From assembly GCA_026399075.1 (NCBI GenBank), contig JAPLRR010000110.1, positions 1-34,417 of the forward strand: 34,417 bases of DNA, given 5' to 3'. A model generated the notes under the pieces. That model searched no databases and was not told where the DNA came from. It worked only from the letters and a program-made list of their open reading frames with translations. Below are positions 8,585-17,037 of this stretch, in pieces. Positions within the stretch are counted from its first letter, which is position 1, and each line of letters starts with the position of its first letter. A program made the translations under genes and the position numbers. The stretch is from Methylococcales bacterium (GTDB lineage Bacteria; Pseudomonadota; Gammaproteobacteria; Methylococcales; Methylomonadaceae).

Positions 8585-9175
8585 ATGAACGAGTACTTTA
8601 AAAAGCTGTTGAATAATTTCCTGATCGGCGTGTTTGCCATCATTCCTATCGTTATTGTGTTCCAAATTATCCTTTTTGTACAAGAGCGGGTCTCCGATCT
8701 ATTCCATATCGTTTACGCGTTTTCGGACAACTATTTTTTTACGGCACTGGTTTTTCTTGTCAGCTTTGTCATTTTGGTTTGGATAGGCAACACCACGGTC
8801 AAAAAAGGCCGCTCTTGGATCATTGGTTTTTTTGATTATATTATTGACCGTATCCCGTTTTTAAACACCATTTACCGGGTGCTTAAAAAAGTGATCAACA
8901 TGTTTTCATCCCATGAACAAACCATGGCCAAGGAAGTGGTTTATGTTGAATATCCAAAAGACGGCATTTGGGTGCCCGCTTATGTGACCAATAAACATGA
9001 AGATAAATATGTGCTGTTCATCCCCACCTCACCCAACCCCACCTCGGGCTTTACCGTGATTGTCGACAAGGCAAAACTGGTCAAATCAGAAATGGACATC
9101 GAAGAGGCCACCAGCTTTATTGTCAGTATTGGTGTTGATTACAACAAAGCCTCAGAAACGCATAAATTACCCTAA
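8585..9175 (+). CDS. DUF502 family membrane protein
   Basis: Inner membrane protein of 196 residues. The ATG at 8585 follows GGAG at eight bases; the open frame extends further 5' but has no support there. Two membrane segments (about 12-32 and 48-68) are followed by the family's typical stretch IIDRIPFLNTIYRVLKKV and a soluble domain with the FIPTSPNPTSGF motif that is nearly invariant in DUF502. The biochemical role is unknown. It is followed after 31 bases by a small lipoprotein gene with its own strong ribosome binding site, suggesting a two-gene unit. Confidence 0.85.
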   Translation: MNEYFKKLLNNFLIGVFAIIPIVIVFQIILFVQERVSDLFHIVYAFSDNYFFTALVFLVSFVILVWIGNTTVKKGRSWIIGFFDYIIDRIPFLNTIYRVLKKVINMFSSHEQTMAKEVVYVEYPKDGIWVPAYVTNKHEDKYVLFIPTSPNPTSGFTVIVDKAKLVKSEMDIEEATSFIVSIGVDYNKASETHKLP

Positions 9176-9206
9176 AAATAACAACAACTATAAACAGGAA
9201 GGACTG

Positions 9207-9425
9207 ATGAAATCACCCAATACTTTAATACCGCTATTACTGCTGGCGTTTATTTCCGGTTGTGGCGGGCAGGACGAGCCAACCCCTCAACCCAAAGCAC
9301 CTGTTGTCTTTCAAGGCCAATTGGAAGCTTTGGAAAAAGCCAAACAAGTTGAAGGGATGCTGAAGAACGACGAGGAAAATCAACGTAAATTGATTGAAGA
9401 GACCTTGCGCCAGCAAGGGCAATAA
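9207..9425 (+). CDS. Small predicted lipoprotein
   Basis: A 72-residue protein starting at ATG 9207, after AGGAAGGA. The signal peptide ends in a good lipobox (FISGC, Cys19) and is followed by a Pro-rich linker and a charged helix rich in Glu, Lys and Gln (about 40-72). Gly at +2 gives no inner-membrane retention signal, so outer membrane placement is likely. Function unknown. The size and helical tail resemble small Lpp-like or entry-exclusion-like lipoproteins, without specific similarity. Probably co-transcribed with the DUF502 gene. Confidence 0.75.
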   Translation: MKSPNTLIPLLLLAFISGCGGQDEPTPQPKAPVVFQGQLEALEKAKQVEGMLKNDEENQRKLIEETLRQQGQ

Positions 9426-9463
9426 GGGGTGTGACGAAGACTATCATCAAGCAAGCTTTAGGA

Positions 9464-9495
9464 AGGCATCACGGCGCTCATCAGCCGTGGTGCCT
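9464..9495. terminator. Long hairpin between convergent genes
   Basis: A 12-base stem (9464-9475 with 9484-9495, one G-T pair) and an 8-base loop lie between the ends of the lipoprotein gene and fbp. The position between convergent genes suggests a bidirectional terminator; no long T run follows on either strand. Confidence 0.6.
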
Positions 9496-9517
9496 AGAAA
9501 TTGTCAACAAGCCACAA

Positions 9518-10522
9518 TCAGCCTTCCAAATGGTAAGCCACTATCCGCTCGACTTCATTTTTGGAGCCTAACACCAAGGGCACACGCTGGTGGATGCCAG
9601 TTGGCTTAATGTCCAGCACCCGCTCACGGCCTGTAGAACAGGCACCACCCGCTTGCTCAATAATAAAAGCCATTGGGTTGGCTTCATACATAATCCGCAA
9701 TTTGCCGGGTTTTGCAGGGTCACGTAAATCCAGCGGATACAAAAACACCCCGCCGCGTGTCAAGATGCGGTATACCTCGGCCACTAAGGAGGCTATCCAA
9801 CGCATATTGAAGTTTTTTTCGCGTGGGCCTTCTGTCCCTTGCAAGCATTCATCGATATAGCGCTGTACCGGTGGCTCCCAAAACCGTTGGTTGGACATAT
9901 TAATGGCAAACTCGCTGGTTTCTTCCGGGATTTTCATGTTCGGGTGGGTCAGGATAAACTCACCGATGTCTTGGTCTAGGGTAAAGCCATTCACGCCATG
10001 GCCGGTTGTCAAGACCATCATGGTTGACGGCCCATACAACACAAATCCTGCACAAACCTGTTCCACGCCTTTACGCAAAAAGTCCTCAGGCGCCGGATCC
10101 ACCCCTTCACGGCAGCGCAAGATTGAAAAAATCGTCCCTACCGCCAAATTAACGTCAATATTGGATGAGCCATCCAATGGGTCAAACAGGGCCAGGTATT
10201 TACCTTTGGGATATTGTTCGGGGATGGTGATGATGTCATCCACTTCTTCAGAGGCCATGCCCGCCAAGTGGCCAGTCCAGTTTAGCGCATCCACCATAAT
10301 ATCGTTGGTGATGATGTCCAGCTTTTTTTGGACTTCGCCTTGTACATTTTCTGAACCGGCACTGCCCAACACGCCGACAAGATTACCTCGGTTCACCAAA
10401 TGCGATATTTTTTTGCAGGCGGTCACAATATTATTCAGCAACAGGCTGAATGTCCCTGACGCATCGGGCAAGCCGCGCTGCTGTTCGATTATAAACTGGG
10501 TTAAGGTTACTTTATTGGCCAT
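9518..10522 (-). CDS. fbp: Class I fructose-1,6-bisphosphatase
   Basis: Cytosolic enzyme of 334 residues hydrolysing fructose 1,6-bisphosphate to fructose 6-phosphate, used in gluconeogenesis and in the Calvin or ribulose monophosphate cycles. The metal-binding motif [10 protein letters not shown] is intact, as are the upstream [11 protein letters not shown] segment and a C-terminal region with [15 protein letters not shown]. Length is as expected. The start ATG gives [11 protein letters not shown], a normal N-terminus for the family. It follows the SemiSWEET gene on the same strand after 84 bases, so the two may be transcribed together, a link between sugar transport and sugar phosphate metabolism that is inference only. 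Confidence 0.96.
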   Translation of the reverse strand: MANKVTLTQFIIEQQRGLPDASGTFSLLLNNIVTACKKISHLVNRGNLVGVLGSAGSENVQGEVQKKLDIITNDIMVDALNWTGHLAGMASEEVDDIITIPEQYPKGKYLALFDPLDGSSNIDVNLAVGTIFSILRCREGVDPAPEDFLRKGVEQVCAGFVLYGPSTMMVLTTGHGVNGFTLDQDIGEFILTHPNMKIPEETSEFAINMSNQRFWEPPVQRYIDECLQGTEGPREKNFNMRWIASLVAEVYRILTRGGVFLYPLDLRDPAKPGKLRIMYEANPMAFIIEQAGGACSTGRERVLDIKPTGIHQRVPLVLGSKNEVERIVAYHLEG

Positions 10523-10606
10523 GCGATGGATTTCCGGTAGTAATGGTTATTGCAAAGTTGTAAGGATACAGGCTCACTTTATCGGCTGTTTAGGGTTGGC
10601 AAACCG

Positions 10607-10879
10607 CTAACCTTTCTTAAATAAGACATTATAAATTTTACAAAAAAGTATTGTCGCCGCCAGTACCAAGGTGATTGCGTTGGCAAAAATGATTGCCTTA
10701 TCGTCAATATAAATGCCATAGATCAGCCAACAGAGTACGCCTAGGGTAAATAGGCTGTACATGCTTAAGGAAAGGGATTCGGTGTCTTTGGTTCTTATCG
10801 TCAGGATGGCTTGGGGTAAAAAAGAGGCTGTTGTTAAGGTGGCGGCTAAATAGCCTATCATTTCAGGGATACTTATCAT
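10607..10879 (-). CDS. SemiSWEET sugar transporter
   Basis: A 90-residue membrane protein with three membrane segments (about 6-26, 38-57, 62-85), the size of one SWEET triple-helix bundle. The PQ motif (LPQ, Pro22-Gln23) and the conserved TKDTESLS loop are present. Bacterial SemiSWEETs form homodimers that move sugars by alternating access. It is encoded just upstream of fbp on the same strand. Confidence 0.88.
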   Translation of the reverse strand: MISIPEMIGYLAATLTTASFLPQAILTIRTKDTESLSLSMYSLFTLGVLCWLIYGIYIDDKAIIFANAITLVLAATILFCKIYNVLFKKG

Positions 10880-11327
10880 AAGGCTAGTTTGGGGTTACTG
10901 GATAACCGATTGGCTAGTCAGCAACAATAGTCATAATGTGTCCAGTCTAGTGGCTCACTATGGACATGTCAACTGGCAGGCAGTTGATTACGACTGCTAA
11001 TCAGCACTAACACGGCTTCTTAGCTCAACTGGGTGATATGCCTCACTCAAAATAACAATTGTGTGTATGCCTTACTATAATCTTGCCAATCAACGTGTTA
11101 ATTGACAAAGATGCCAACATAAGCTGCCCTTAATTTGGCAAGTTTAGCCCAATTAAGGGAATCCTAGGACTACCCTTTTTTGCCGACAACCGTTAATCGG
11201 CACAAAAACCAACATCCAAGCAAACTAACAGACCGCCAAAAAGTGATATTCTACTGCCCCAAAAATCTGCAAATGCTTTATTATTGGCGGATTAAATCCA
11301 ACTGGCCTAAAGGGCAACACTAAACAC
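10880..11327. other. Gene-free interval with hairpin
   Basis: A 448-base stretch between divergently transcribed genes. It contains a strong imperfect hairpin (11127-11138 with 11149-11159; CCCTTAATT(T)GG pairs with CCAATTAAGGG, one bulged T) followed after 14 bases by T6, which may be a leader structure or a stray terminator for the downstream plus-strand gene. Other small palindromes occur (TGTCCA/TGGACA around 10940-10968). No gene, promoter pair or RNA family was recognised with confidence. Confidence 0.4.
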
Positions 11328-13556
11328 ATGAGCTATCCTTCAGAAACCAAAACCGACCGAAGCTTATCCTTGATCTTATTGTTTGCGGGCACATTATTTG
11401 CCAGTGCGTCATTGATGTTTGTCCTGCAACCGCTGTTTGGCAAGCTGCTGTTGCCGCTGCTCGGTGGCTCCCCGGCGGTTTGGAACACCTGCATGGTGTT
11501 TTACCAAAGCATCCTGTTCCTAGGTTATCTGTATGCGCACACCTTGTCCACGCGCTTTAACCAACGCCGTCAAATTCTGGTGCATATCGCCGTCATCCTG
11601 ATCAGCATTGTGGCCTTGCCTGTTGCCCTTCCTGAAAATACTATCCCCCCCACCGACAGCAACCCAACTTTTTGGCTGTTCTGGACCTTGTTTTTGGCTA
11701 TCGGCCTGCCATTTTTTGTGGTGTCAACCACCGCGCCGCTGATCCAAAAATGGTTTGCCCAAATCGGCCACCATACCAGCCACGACCCTTATTATCTGTA
11801 TGCCGCCAGCAACACGGGCAGCCTTATTGCCTTGCTCAGCTACCCCTTTTTACTGGAACCCAACATTGGCTTAGCGCAACAAAAATCCTATTGGAGCCTA
11901 GGCTATATAATCCTGTGCCTATTGATAGCAAGCTGTGCATTCGTACTGTGGAAAACCAAACCAGACAATTCTACCATTGCCGAAGACAGCCCCGAACAAG
12001 AACCCTTGGGCTTAAGGCGCAAATTACACTGGCTGGCCTTGGCGTTTGTCCCCTCCAGCTTATTGTTGGGCTTAACCAATTTCATCAGCACCGATATAGC
12101 CTCAGTGCCCTTATTGTGGATAATCCCGCTGACCTTGTACTTGTTGTCTTTTGTGGCCGTGTTTTCCAAGTGGAATGACAAAATACACCCGCTAATGGTG
12201 ACACTACAACCTATCGTGTTATTGCCGTTTATAGCCTATGCCTTCATCAATCCGGCAGACTTGCCGTATTGGGCTTATCTGGTGCTGCATCTACTGGCGT
12301 TTTTCTTCGCCGTCATGGTTTGCCATGGTGAACTTGCCAAAAACAGGCCGCACACCCATTATCTGACCACTTTTTACCTGATCATGTCCTTTGCGGGCAT
12401 GTTAGGCGGCATGTTCAACACCTTTGTCGCGCCATTTATTTTTAATGGCATTTATGAATATCCCATCATGATCGTGGCCGCGCTATTGCTGCGACCTGGC
12501 GTGGCGGCCGGCAAAGGCTTGCTGCCGCAACTGATAGCACCCGCCCTGTTGGTCATCATCGGTTTAGTTCTTTACGCCAGCGTCCCGGATTTGCTCAATT
12601 ATTTTGATGTGATTGTCATCAGCCTGATTGTTTTGACGGTATTGACGTATTTCCTTAGGGCCAAGCCAGTGGCGTTTGCCTTAATGACAGGCGCGGTGAT
12701 ATTCCTTAGCTTAGGCCTGCATGGTTTGTCATCGCACACCCTCTATCAGGAACGCACATTTTTTGGGGTGCTGGCGGTGCGTGAAAGCGTGCTAACCGAT
12801 GAGCAAAACCAGCCTGAAACGTATCACGAGCTGTTTCACGGCACGACCAAACATGGCGCCCAACGCTTGCCGGATAAGCTTGCCACCATCCCGCTGACTT
12901 ACTATAGCCAACCCGGCCCTATGGGGCAGTTGTTTAAAGATTTTGACACCAGCAACCAAAACTGGACTATCGGCATCGTCGGTTTGGGCGCAGGCGCTTT
13001 GGCCTGTTATGCCAAACCCCAGCAACAGTGGACACTCTATGAAATTGACCCCTTGGTCGTCGAAATTGCCAGCAACCCCGTGTATTTCAGCTACCTGAAG
13101 CGCTGCTCACACAACACCACAATGCGCATCGGGGATGCCCGCTTATCTTTGGAAAATGAACCCGACCAAAAATTTGACTTGTTGGTGATGGATGCCTTTA
13201 GCTCAGATTCTGTGCCTACCCACTTACTGACCGAAGAAGCCTTAAGCCTGTATTTTAAAAAACTAAAACCCCAGGGCATCCTGGCTTTCCATATCACCAA
13301 CCGCCATCTGGCCCTCAAAAAAGTCTTGTCCATCCATGCCGAACATTTGCATTTTGCCGCGCTGATACAAGAATTTAAACCCCAGCAAGACTTGCCCTTA
13401 GTCGTTGCCACCGACTGGGTAGTCATGGCAAAAAATCCAGAAACCTTAGCGCCACTTAGCCTAAGCCAGCCTGGTAACTGGCAAAAAATGCCCCTGTATT
13501 TTGACATTCGGCCTTGGACTGACGATTTCACCAATATTGTCAGCATTTGGAAGTAA
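11328..13556 (+). CDS. Membrane protein fused to a spermidine-synthase-like domain
   Basis: A 742-residue protein. The first 470 residues are mostly membrane helices, beginning with FxxGxxSxxxEx-like LFASASLMFVLQPLFGKLLLP, the usual start of fused MFS/spermidine synthase proteins. The C-terminal part (about 475-742) is a Rossmann fold of the polyamine synthase class: GLGAGAL (552-558) for the nucleoside cofactor, YEIDP (571-575) with the ribose-binding acidic residue, and MDAFSSDSVP near 621. Relatives are common in Proteobacteria, and their substrate is not settled; aminopropyl transfer is only a possibility. The start codon lacks a close ribosome binding site. Transcribed alone, ending at hairpins near 13623. 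Confidence 0.85.
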   Translation: MSYPSETKTDRSLSLILLFAGTLFASASLMFVLQPLFGKLLLPLLGGSPAVWNTCMVFYQSILFLGYLYAHTLSTRFNQRRQILVHIAVILISIVALPVALPENTIPPTDSNPTFWLFWTLFLAIGLPFFVVSTTAPLIQKWFAQIGHHTSHDPYYLYAASNTGSLIALLSYPFLLEPNIGLAQQKSYWSLGYIILCLLIASCAFVLWKTKPDNSTIAEDSPEQEPLGLRRKLHWLALAFVPSSLLLGLTNFISTDIASVPLLWIIPLTLYLLSFVAVFSKWNDKIHPLMVTLQPIVLLPFIAYAFINPADLPYWAYLVLHLLAFFFAVMVCHGELAKNRPHTHYLTTFYLIMSFAGMLGGMFNTFVAPFIFNGIYEYPIMIVAALLLRPGVAAGKGLLPQLIAPALLVIIGLVLYASVPDLLNYFDVIVISLIVLTVLTYFLRAKPVAFALMTGAVIFLSLGLHGLSSHTLYQERTFFGVLAVRESVLTDEQNQPETYHELFHGTTKHGAQRLPDKLATIPLTYYSQPGPMGQLFKDFDTSNQNWTIGIVGLGAGALACYAKPQQQWTLYEIDPLVVEIASNPVYFSYLKRCSHNTTMRIGDARLSLENEPDQKFDLLVMDAFSSDSVPTHLLTEEALSLYFKKLKPQGILAFHITNRHLALKKVLSIHAEHLHFAALIQEFKPQQDLPLVVATDWVVMAKNPETLAPLSLSQPGNWQKMPLYFDIRPWTDDFTNIVSIWK

Positions 13557-13622
13557 AGGCAGGCTAGTCGTATGGCACAAAAACTTTAAATGGCTATCCT
13601 TATGATTAGCCACTATAATGGT

Positions 13623-13664
13623 GCGGTTAGGGGGCACTAACCGCTGTGCGGGGCTTCCCCCTAA
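13623..13664 (+). terminator. Two competing hairpins before the cold-shock gene
   Basis: A perfect 8-base stem GCGGTTAG/CTAACCGC (13623-13630 with 13637-13644), a GGGG-CTT-CCCC hairpin next to it, and an alternative stem TTAGGGGG/CCCCCTAA (13627-13634 with 13657-13664) that excludes the first. They lie 67 bases after the stop of the previous gene and about 110 bases before csp, so they may terminate the first gene, form part of the csp leader, or both. Confidence 0.5.
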
Positions 13665-13775
13665 TAAGCTTTGCAATTGATCAGCACTTTTTTAGAAAAT
13701 CCATCCGTTTTTCCGCTCTTTGTGCCCGATATGATTTGCAATAAAAAATTTACATTCATTTATTGAGGGCGTTAC

Positions 13776-13982
13776 ATGGCAACTGGTACTGTAAAGTGGT
13801 TCAACGAATCTAAAGGTTTTGGATTCATTTCTCCGAGTGATGGCAGTGCAGATGTATTTGTACACTTTTCTGCAATCATAAGTGATGGTGGTTACCGCAC
13901 CCTGGCTGAAGGCCAAGCCGTCAAATATGAAGTGGAATCCGGTGCCAAAGGCCCACAAGCTTCAAATGTAGCGGCCGCATAA
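13776..13982 (+). CDS. Cold-shock protein (CspA family)
   Basis: Single-stranded nucleic acid binding protein of 68 residues, the normal CspA length. It has the family start [20 protein letters not shown]1 (KGFGFI) and RNP2 (VFVHF). It binds RNA, melts secondary structure and aids translation; whether this copy is cold-induced cannot be said. GAGGG lies six bases before the ATG. The next gene encodes an RNA-binding RRM protein, so two RNA chaperone-like genes stand together, separated by a hairpin. Confidence 0.95.
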   Translation: MATGTVKWFNESKGFGFISPSDGSADVFVHFSAIISDGGYRTLAEGQAVKYEVESGAKGPQASNVAAA

Positions 13983-14004
13983 CCGCAACACCCCCCTTTT
14001 ACAC

Positions 14005-14034
14005 ACAACCCCGCCTAGCAACAAGCAGGGTTGT
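14005..14034 (+). terminator. Hairpin between csp and the RRM gene
   Basis: A 10-base stem with one mismatch (ACAACCCCGC at 14005-14014 with GCAGGGTTGT at 14025-14034). A smaller hairpin GCCG/CGGC follows at 14041-14054. Neither has a T run, so partial termination or processing between the two genes is as likely as full termination. Confidence 0.5.
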
Positions 14035-14092
14035 GGCATAGCCGGACTTTTCGGCCAATCTACTTCTTCCCCCTGAATTTAGGATATGTCTT

Positions 14093-14359
14093 TTGAAACG
14101 ACTTTTTGTAGGAAACTTACCCAGCGACGCCACTGAGGCGACTGTCCAAGCTTTATTTTCTGAATATGGCAAAGTCCGCTCCATTCAACTGGTGGCAGAT
14201 ATTTTTAGCGGCAAATGCCGTGGCTTTGGCTTTATTGGCATGGAAGGCCACGAAGCACGGGCAGCCATCGCCGCACTAGACGGCAACTTATACTGCGGAA
14301 AACCTTTAAAGGTTAAATTTGAAGAACCCGCAACCGGAAAAAACGGTAGACGCAATTAA
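14093..14359 (+). CDS. RNA-binding protein with a single RRM domain
   Basis: An 88-residue protein consisting of one RNA recognition motif: RNP2 LFVGNL (4-9) and RNP1 CRGFGFIGM (44-52), followed by a short basic tail (GKNGRRN). Such small RRM proteins occur in cyanobacteria and many Proteobacteria and are often linked to cold response. The start is TTG at 14093; AGGA ends eight bases before it. An ATG at 14086 lies between them in another frame and yields only a short peptide. Two-gene arrangement with csp supports an RNA chaperone role. Confidence 0.9.
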   Translation: MKRLFVGNLPSDATEATVQALFSEYGKVRSIQLVADIFSGKCRGFGFIGMEGHEARAAIAALDGNLYCGKPLKVKFEEPATGKNGRRN

Positions 14360-14424
14360 CCCCCAGGCTAGCCAAGGTTTAGCCGCTGTAAGCCTAACGG
14401 CATAAAACCTTAGCCGTGCTATTC

Positions 14425-14444
14425 GGGCGACCCACTGGTCGCCC
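14425..14444 (+). terminator. Perfect hairpin after the RRM gene
   Basis: GGGCGACC (14425-14432) pairs perfectly with GGTCGCCC (14437-14444) around a four-base loop. It lies 65 bases after the RRM stop codon. Only a weak TTCC follows. Confidence 0.65.
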
Positions 14445-14559
14445 TTCCAACCCGCCCTTCAATTCTAAAATCTGGTTATTTGCAACTACAGCAAGGCTAA
14501 GCTACTCACATGCTTGCGTGAGTTATTTCATGCTCGTTCCTTAGTATAAAAATGGCTTA

Positions 14560-14576
14560 GGTACGCATAGCGTACC
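14560..14576 (-). terminator. Hairpin after the lonB-like gene
   Basis: GGTACGC/GCGTACC (14560-14566 with 14570-14576) with a three-base loop, about 30 bases after the stop codon of the minus-strand protease gene. On the minus strand an ATTTTTAT stretch follows a few bases later. Confidence 0.55.
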
Positions 14577-14606
14577 CGAACAACAAAATGCCATTATGGC
14601 AATGCG

Positions 14607-16991
14607 TTAACTTTCTTCCTTGTCATCATCTACAGCCATATCCGAAATCTCTTTTAAGCGGGAGATGGCCCTGAAGTTGATGGTGTTGTCAGGATACAAG
14701 CCTTCTTCGTTGGCTTTGCCGGCGGCTTGTCCGGTCAGTAGCTCCAAGGTTTCATCGACGCTGGCAACGGCAAAGATGGCAAACAAGCCCTGCGCCACGG
14801 CATCAATCACTTCTTGTTTTAACATTAAATTGCGTTTGTTGGCGGCGGGTATGATGGCGGCATGTTGGCCATTAAGGCCACGCGCTTGGCATAGCCTAAA
14901 GTAGCCTTCTATTTTTTCGTTGACACCGCCTATCGCCTGCACTTCGCCGTATTGGTTTATGGAGCCAGTAACGGCAAACGCTTGTTTGATCGGGGTGCGG
15001 GTCAAGGCGGAAATCAGGCAGCACAGTTCGGCCAAGGACGCGCTGTCGCCGTCGATATAGCCATAAGATTGTTCAATGGCAATGCTGGCGGAAATGGCCA
15101 AGGGGAATTGTTGGGCGTAAGTATGGCCCAAATAGCCGGTTAAGATCATCACGCCTTTGGAGTGGATGGCTTGGCCCAATTCGGCTTCCCGTTCTATATC
15201 AACGATGCCCCTGGAGCCAGGGGAAACCGTGGTGGTGATGCGTGCGGGTGCACCAAAACTGCTGCCGCCAACTTCCAAAACGGTCAGGCCGTTGATTTTG
15301 CCGATGGCTTCGCCTTCGGTGTCTATCAGTATCGTGCCATCAAGCATTTCTTCCAAAATGGCTTGGGATAGGCGGCCATTGCGGTATTCCCTGGCGGCTA
15401 GGGCTTGTTCGATGTGCGACCTATCGATTTGCCCGTGCTGGGCTTGCCGACAAAACAAATTGGCTTCGGCGATAATATCCAGCGAGTCTTTAATATGCGC
15501 GGAAAAGTGGTGCTGGTTTTCAGACAAGCGGCAGCTATGCTCGATCAAGCCTTCAATCGCAGCTAAAGTTAAAGGTTTGGCACCTGAATCTTGGGCTTGC
15601 TTTACCATCAACTGGGCGAAACCTTGCATGGCTTCGTCTGTGCGCGGGATGTAATTGTCAAAGTCAGCCAAAATCCGGAACATTTCATTAAATTCACTAT
15701 CCATTTCTTCCAACAGATAATAAATGTCCCGCGAACCCACTAAGATCACTTTTACATTTAAAGGGATGACTTCGGGCTTTAAGGTGATGGTGTTGATGCC
15801 CAACTCTGAATACGGCGATTCTATTTCTATGCGCCCTGCTTGCAAGGCGCGTTTTAAGCCTTCCCAAACAAACGGGTAAGTCAGTAGTTTTTCAGCATCC
15901 AGGATTAGATAACCACCATTGGCTTTGTGTAAGGAGCCTGCGCAGATTTTCCGGTAGTTGGTCACTAACGCGCCTTGCTCGCTGACATATTCGATGCGGC
16001 CAAACAGGTTTTGGTAGATTGGGTGTGGTTCATAAATGACCGGGGCGCCAGCATCCTGCTTGTTGTCAACCAAGATGTTAGGGGCGTACTGTTCCATCAA
16101 CATCAGGCGCTTGGTGTTGGTATCGCGCGGATCCAGCAACTTGCCTGGCATCAAATAATCGGTGATGGTCAGGCTGAGGTTTTCTTTAATTTCTGACAAA
16201 TAGGTGATGGCATCATCAATGTTCTGGTATTGATCGTTCAGCTCTGCAAATAAGGGGTCTATCGCCGAGCTGATGGTATCGTTATCCAACTGTTTAATCT
16301 TTTCCACCATCTCCCTACGCCATTGCGGCAACTCCAGCAAAACTTCGCCCAAATAGTCTTCCAAGGCTTCAACTTGGCTGTGGAAGGTTTCCCGTTCGGC
16401 TTGTGGCAATTGGCTAAACTGTTCTTCGTTGAGGGGTTTATGGTCGCGGATAGGGGCAAAGGTGATCGATTCACTCTCCCTAAACAAGGCGATGCTGTTG
16501 GCTTCCGCCTTATGGTCAACCAAGTCTATTGCAGCGTTATAACACTGGCTAAATTGGCGTTCGATGGCGGATTTTTTTTGCTGGTAAGTCGGACTTTCAA
16601 ATGCCGCCGGAAACGTGGCCAGCAAATCGTCCAGCAATTTTTCAATGGTTTTACTGAACACGTGCCCATATTCGGCAGGCAACTCAACCGAGACTGGCTC
16701 ACGGCTATTCGCAAAATTGTCCACATACGCATAAGAAGGCGGTGCTGGCTGTGCTTGGGCCAATTCATACAAATGGTTGGTGACCATGGTCAAACGGCCT
16801 AAACCAGACTCACCCATAACGAAAATATTGTAGCCGGGATTGGGCATGGCGATACCAAACTCTAGGGCCGACTGTGCCCTAGGCTGTCCTAAAATGCCGC
16901 TGTGCATGCGGTTTGCGGGGGGTAATTCAAGACCACTCAGGTCAACGTTGAGTTTTAGTGATTCGAGTGGCAGCTTTAAGGTGTTGGGCAT
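14607..16991 (-). CDS. ATP-dependent protease, LonB/YcbZ-like (AAA_32)
   Basis: A 794-residue protein from the ATG at 16991; a TTG two codons upstream is also possible. The N-terminal half is the AAA_32-type ATPase region with a degenerate P-loop, GESGLGRLT (60-68), in which Arg stands for the usual Lys. The C-terminal Lon protease domain is intact: catalytic Ser650 in DGDSASLAE and Lys693 in GGVNEKIEG, 43 residues apart exactly as in E. coli Lon (Ser679/Lys722). Preceding VEVGGSSFGAPARI-like and GSRGIVDIERE segments match the YcbZ group. Cytosolic protein quality control is the likely role; substrates unknown. It lies 46 bases after lnt and is probably co-transcribed with it. Confidence 0.9.
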   Translation of the reverse strand: MPNTLKLPLESLKLNVDLSGLELPPANRMHSGILGQPRAQSALEFGIAMPNPGYNIFVMGESGLGRLTMVTNHLYELAQAQPAPPSYAYVDNFANSREPVSVELPAEYGHVFSKTIEKLLDDLLATFPAAFESPTYQQKKSAIERQFSQCYNAAIDLVDHKAEANSIALFRESESITFAPIRDHKPLNEEQFSQLPQAERETFHSQVEALEDYLGEVLLELPQWRREMVEKIKQLDNDTISSAIDPLFAELNDQYQNIDDAITYLSEIKENLSLTITDYLMPGKLLDPRDTNTKRLMLMEQYAPNILVDNKQDAGAPVIYEPHPIYQNLFGRIEYVSEQGALVTNYRKICAGSLHKANGGYLILDAEKLLTYPFVWEGLKRALQAGRIEIESPYSELGINTITLKPEVIPLNVKVILVGSRDIYYLLEEMDSEFNEMFRILADFDNYIPRTDEAMQGFAQLMVKQAQDSGAKPLTLAAIEGLIEHSCRLSENQHHFSAHIKDSLDIIAEANLFCRQAQHGQIDRSHIEQALAAREYRNGRLSQAILEEMLDGTILIDTEGEAIGKINGLTVLEVGGSSFGAPARITTTVSPGSRGIVDIEREAELGQAIHSKGVMILTGYLGHTYAQQFPLAISASIAIEQSYGYIDGDSASLAELCCLISALTRTPIKQAFAVTGSINQYGEVQAIGGVNEKIEGYFRLCQARGLNGQHAAIIPAANKRNLMLKQEVIDAVAQGLFAIFAVASVDETLELLTGQAAGKANEEGLYPDNTINFRAISRLKEISDMAVDDDKEES

Positions 16992-17037
16992 GGGCAAATA
17001 GGTCGCAGATAGCTAATGATGCGCCATTCTAGCATTT

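Noticed and set aside
9891..10610. Long open frame (239 codons) on the plus strand
   Set aside because: It lies opposite fbp, which is a full-length recognisable enzyme; the translated product has no domain pattern.
11328..13556. True spermidine synthase
   Set aside because: The catalytic half is attached to a long membrane domain and lacks the usual length and N-terminal domain of SpeE, so the substrate is left open.
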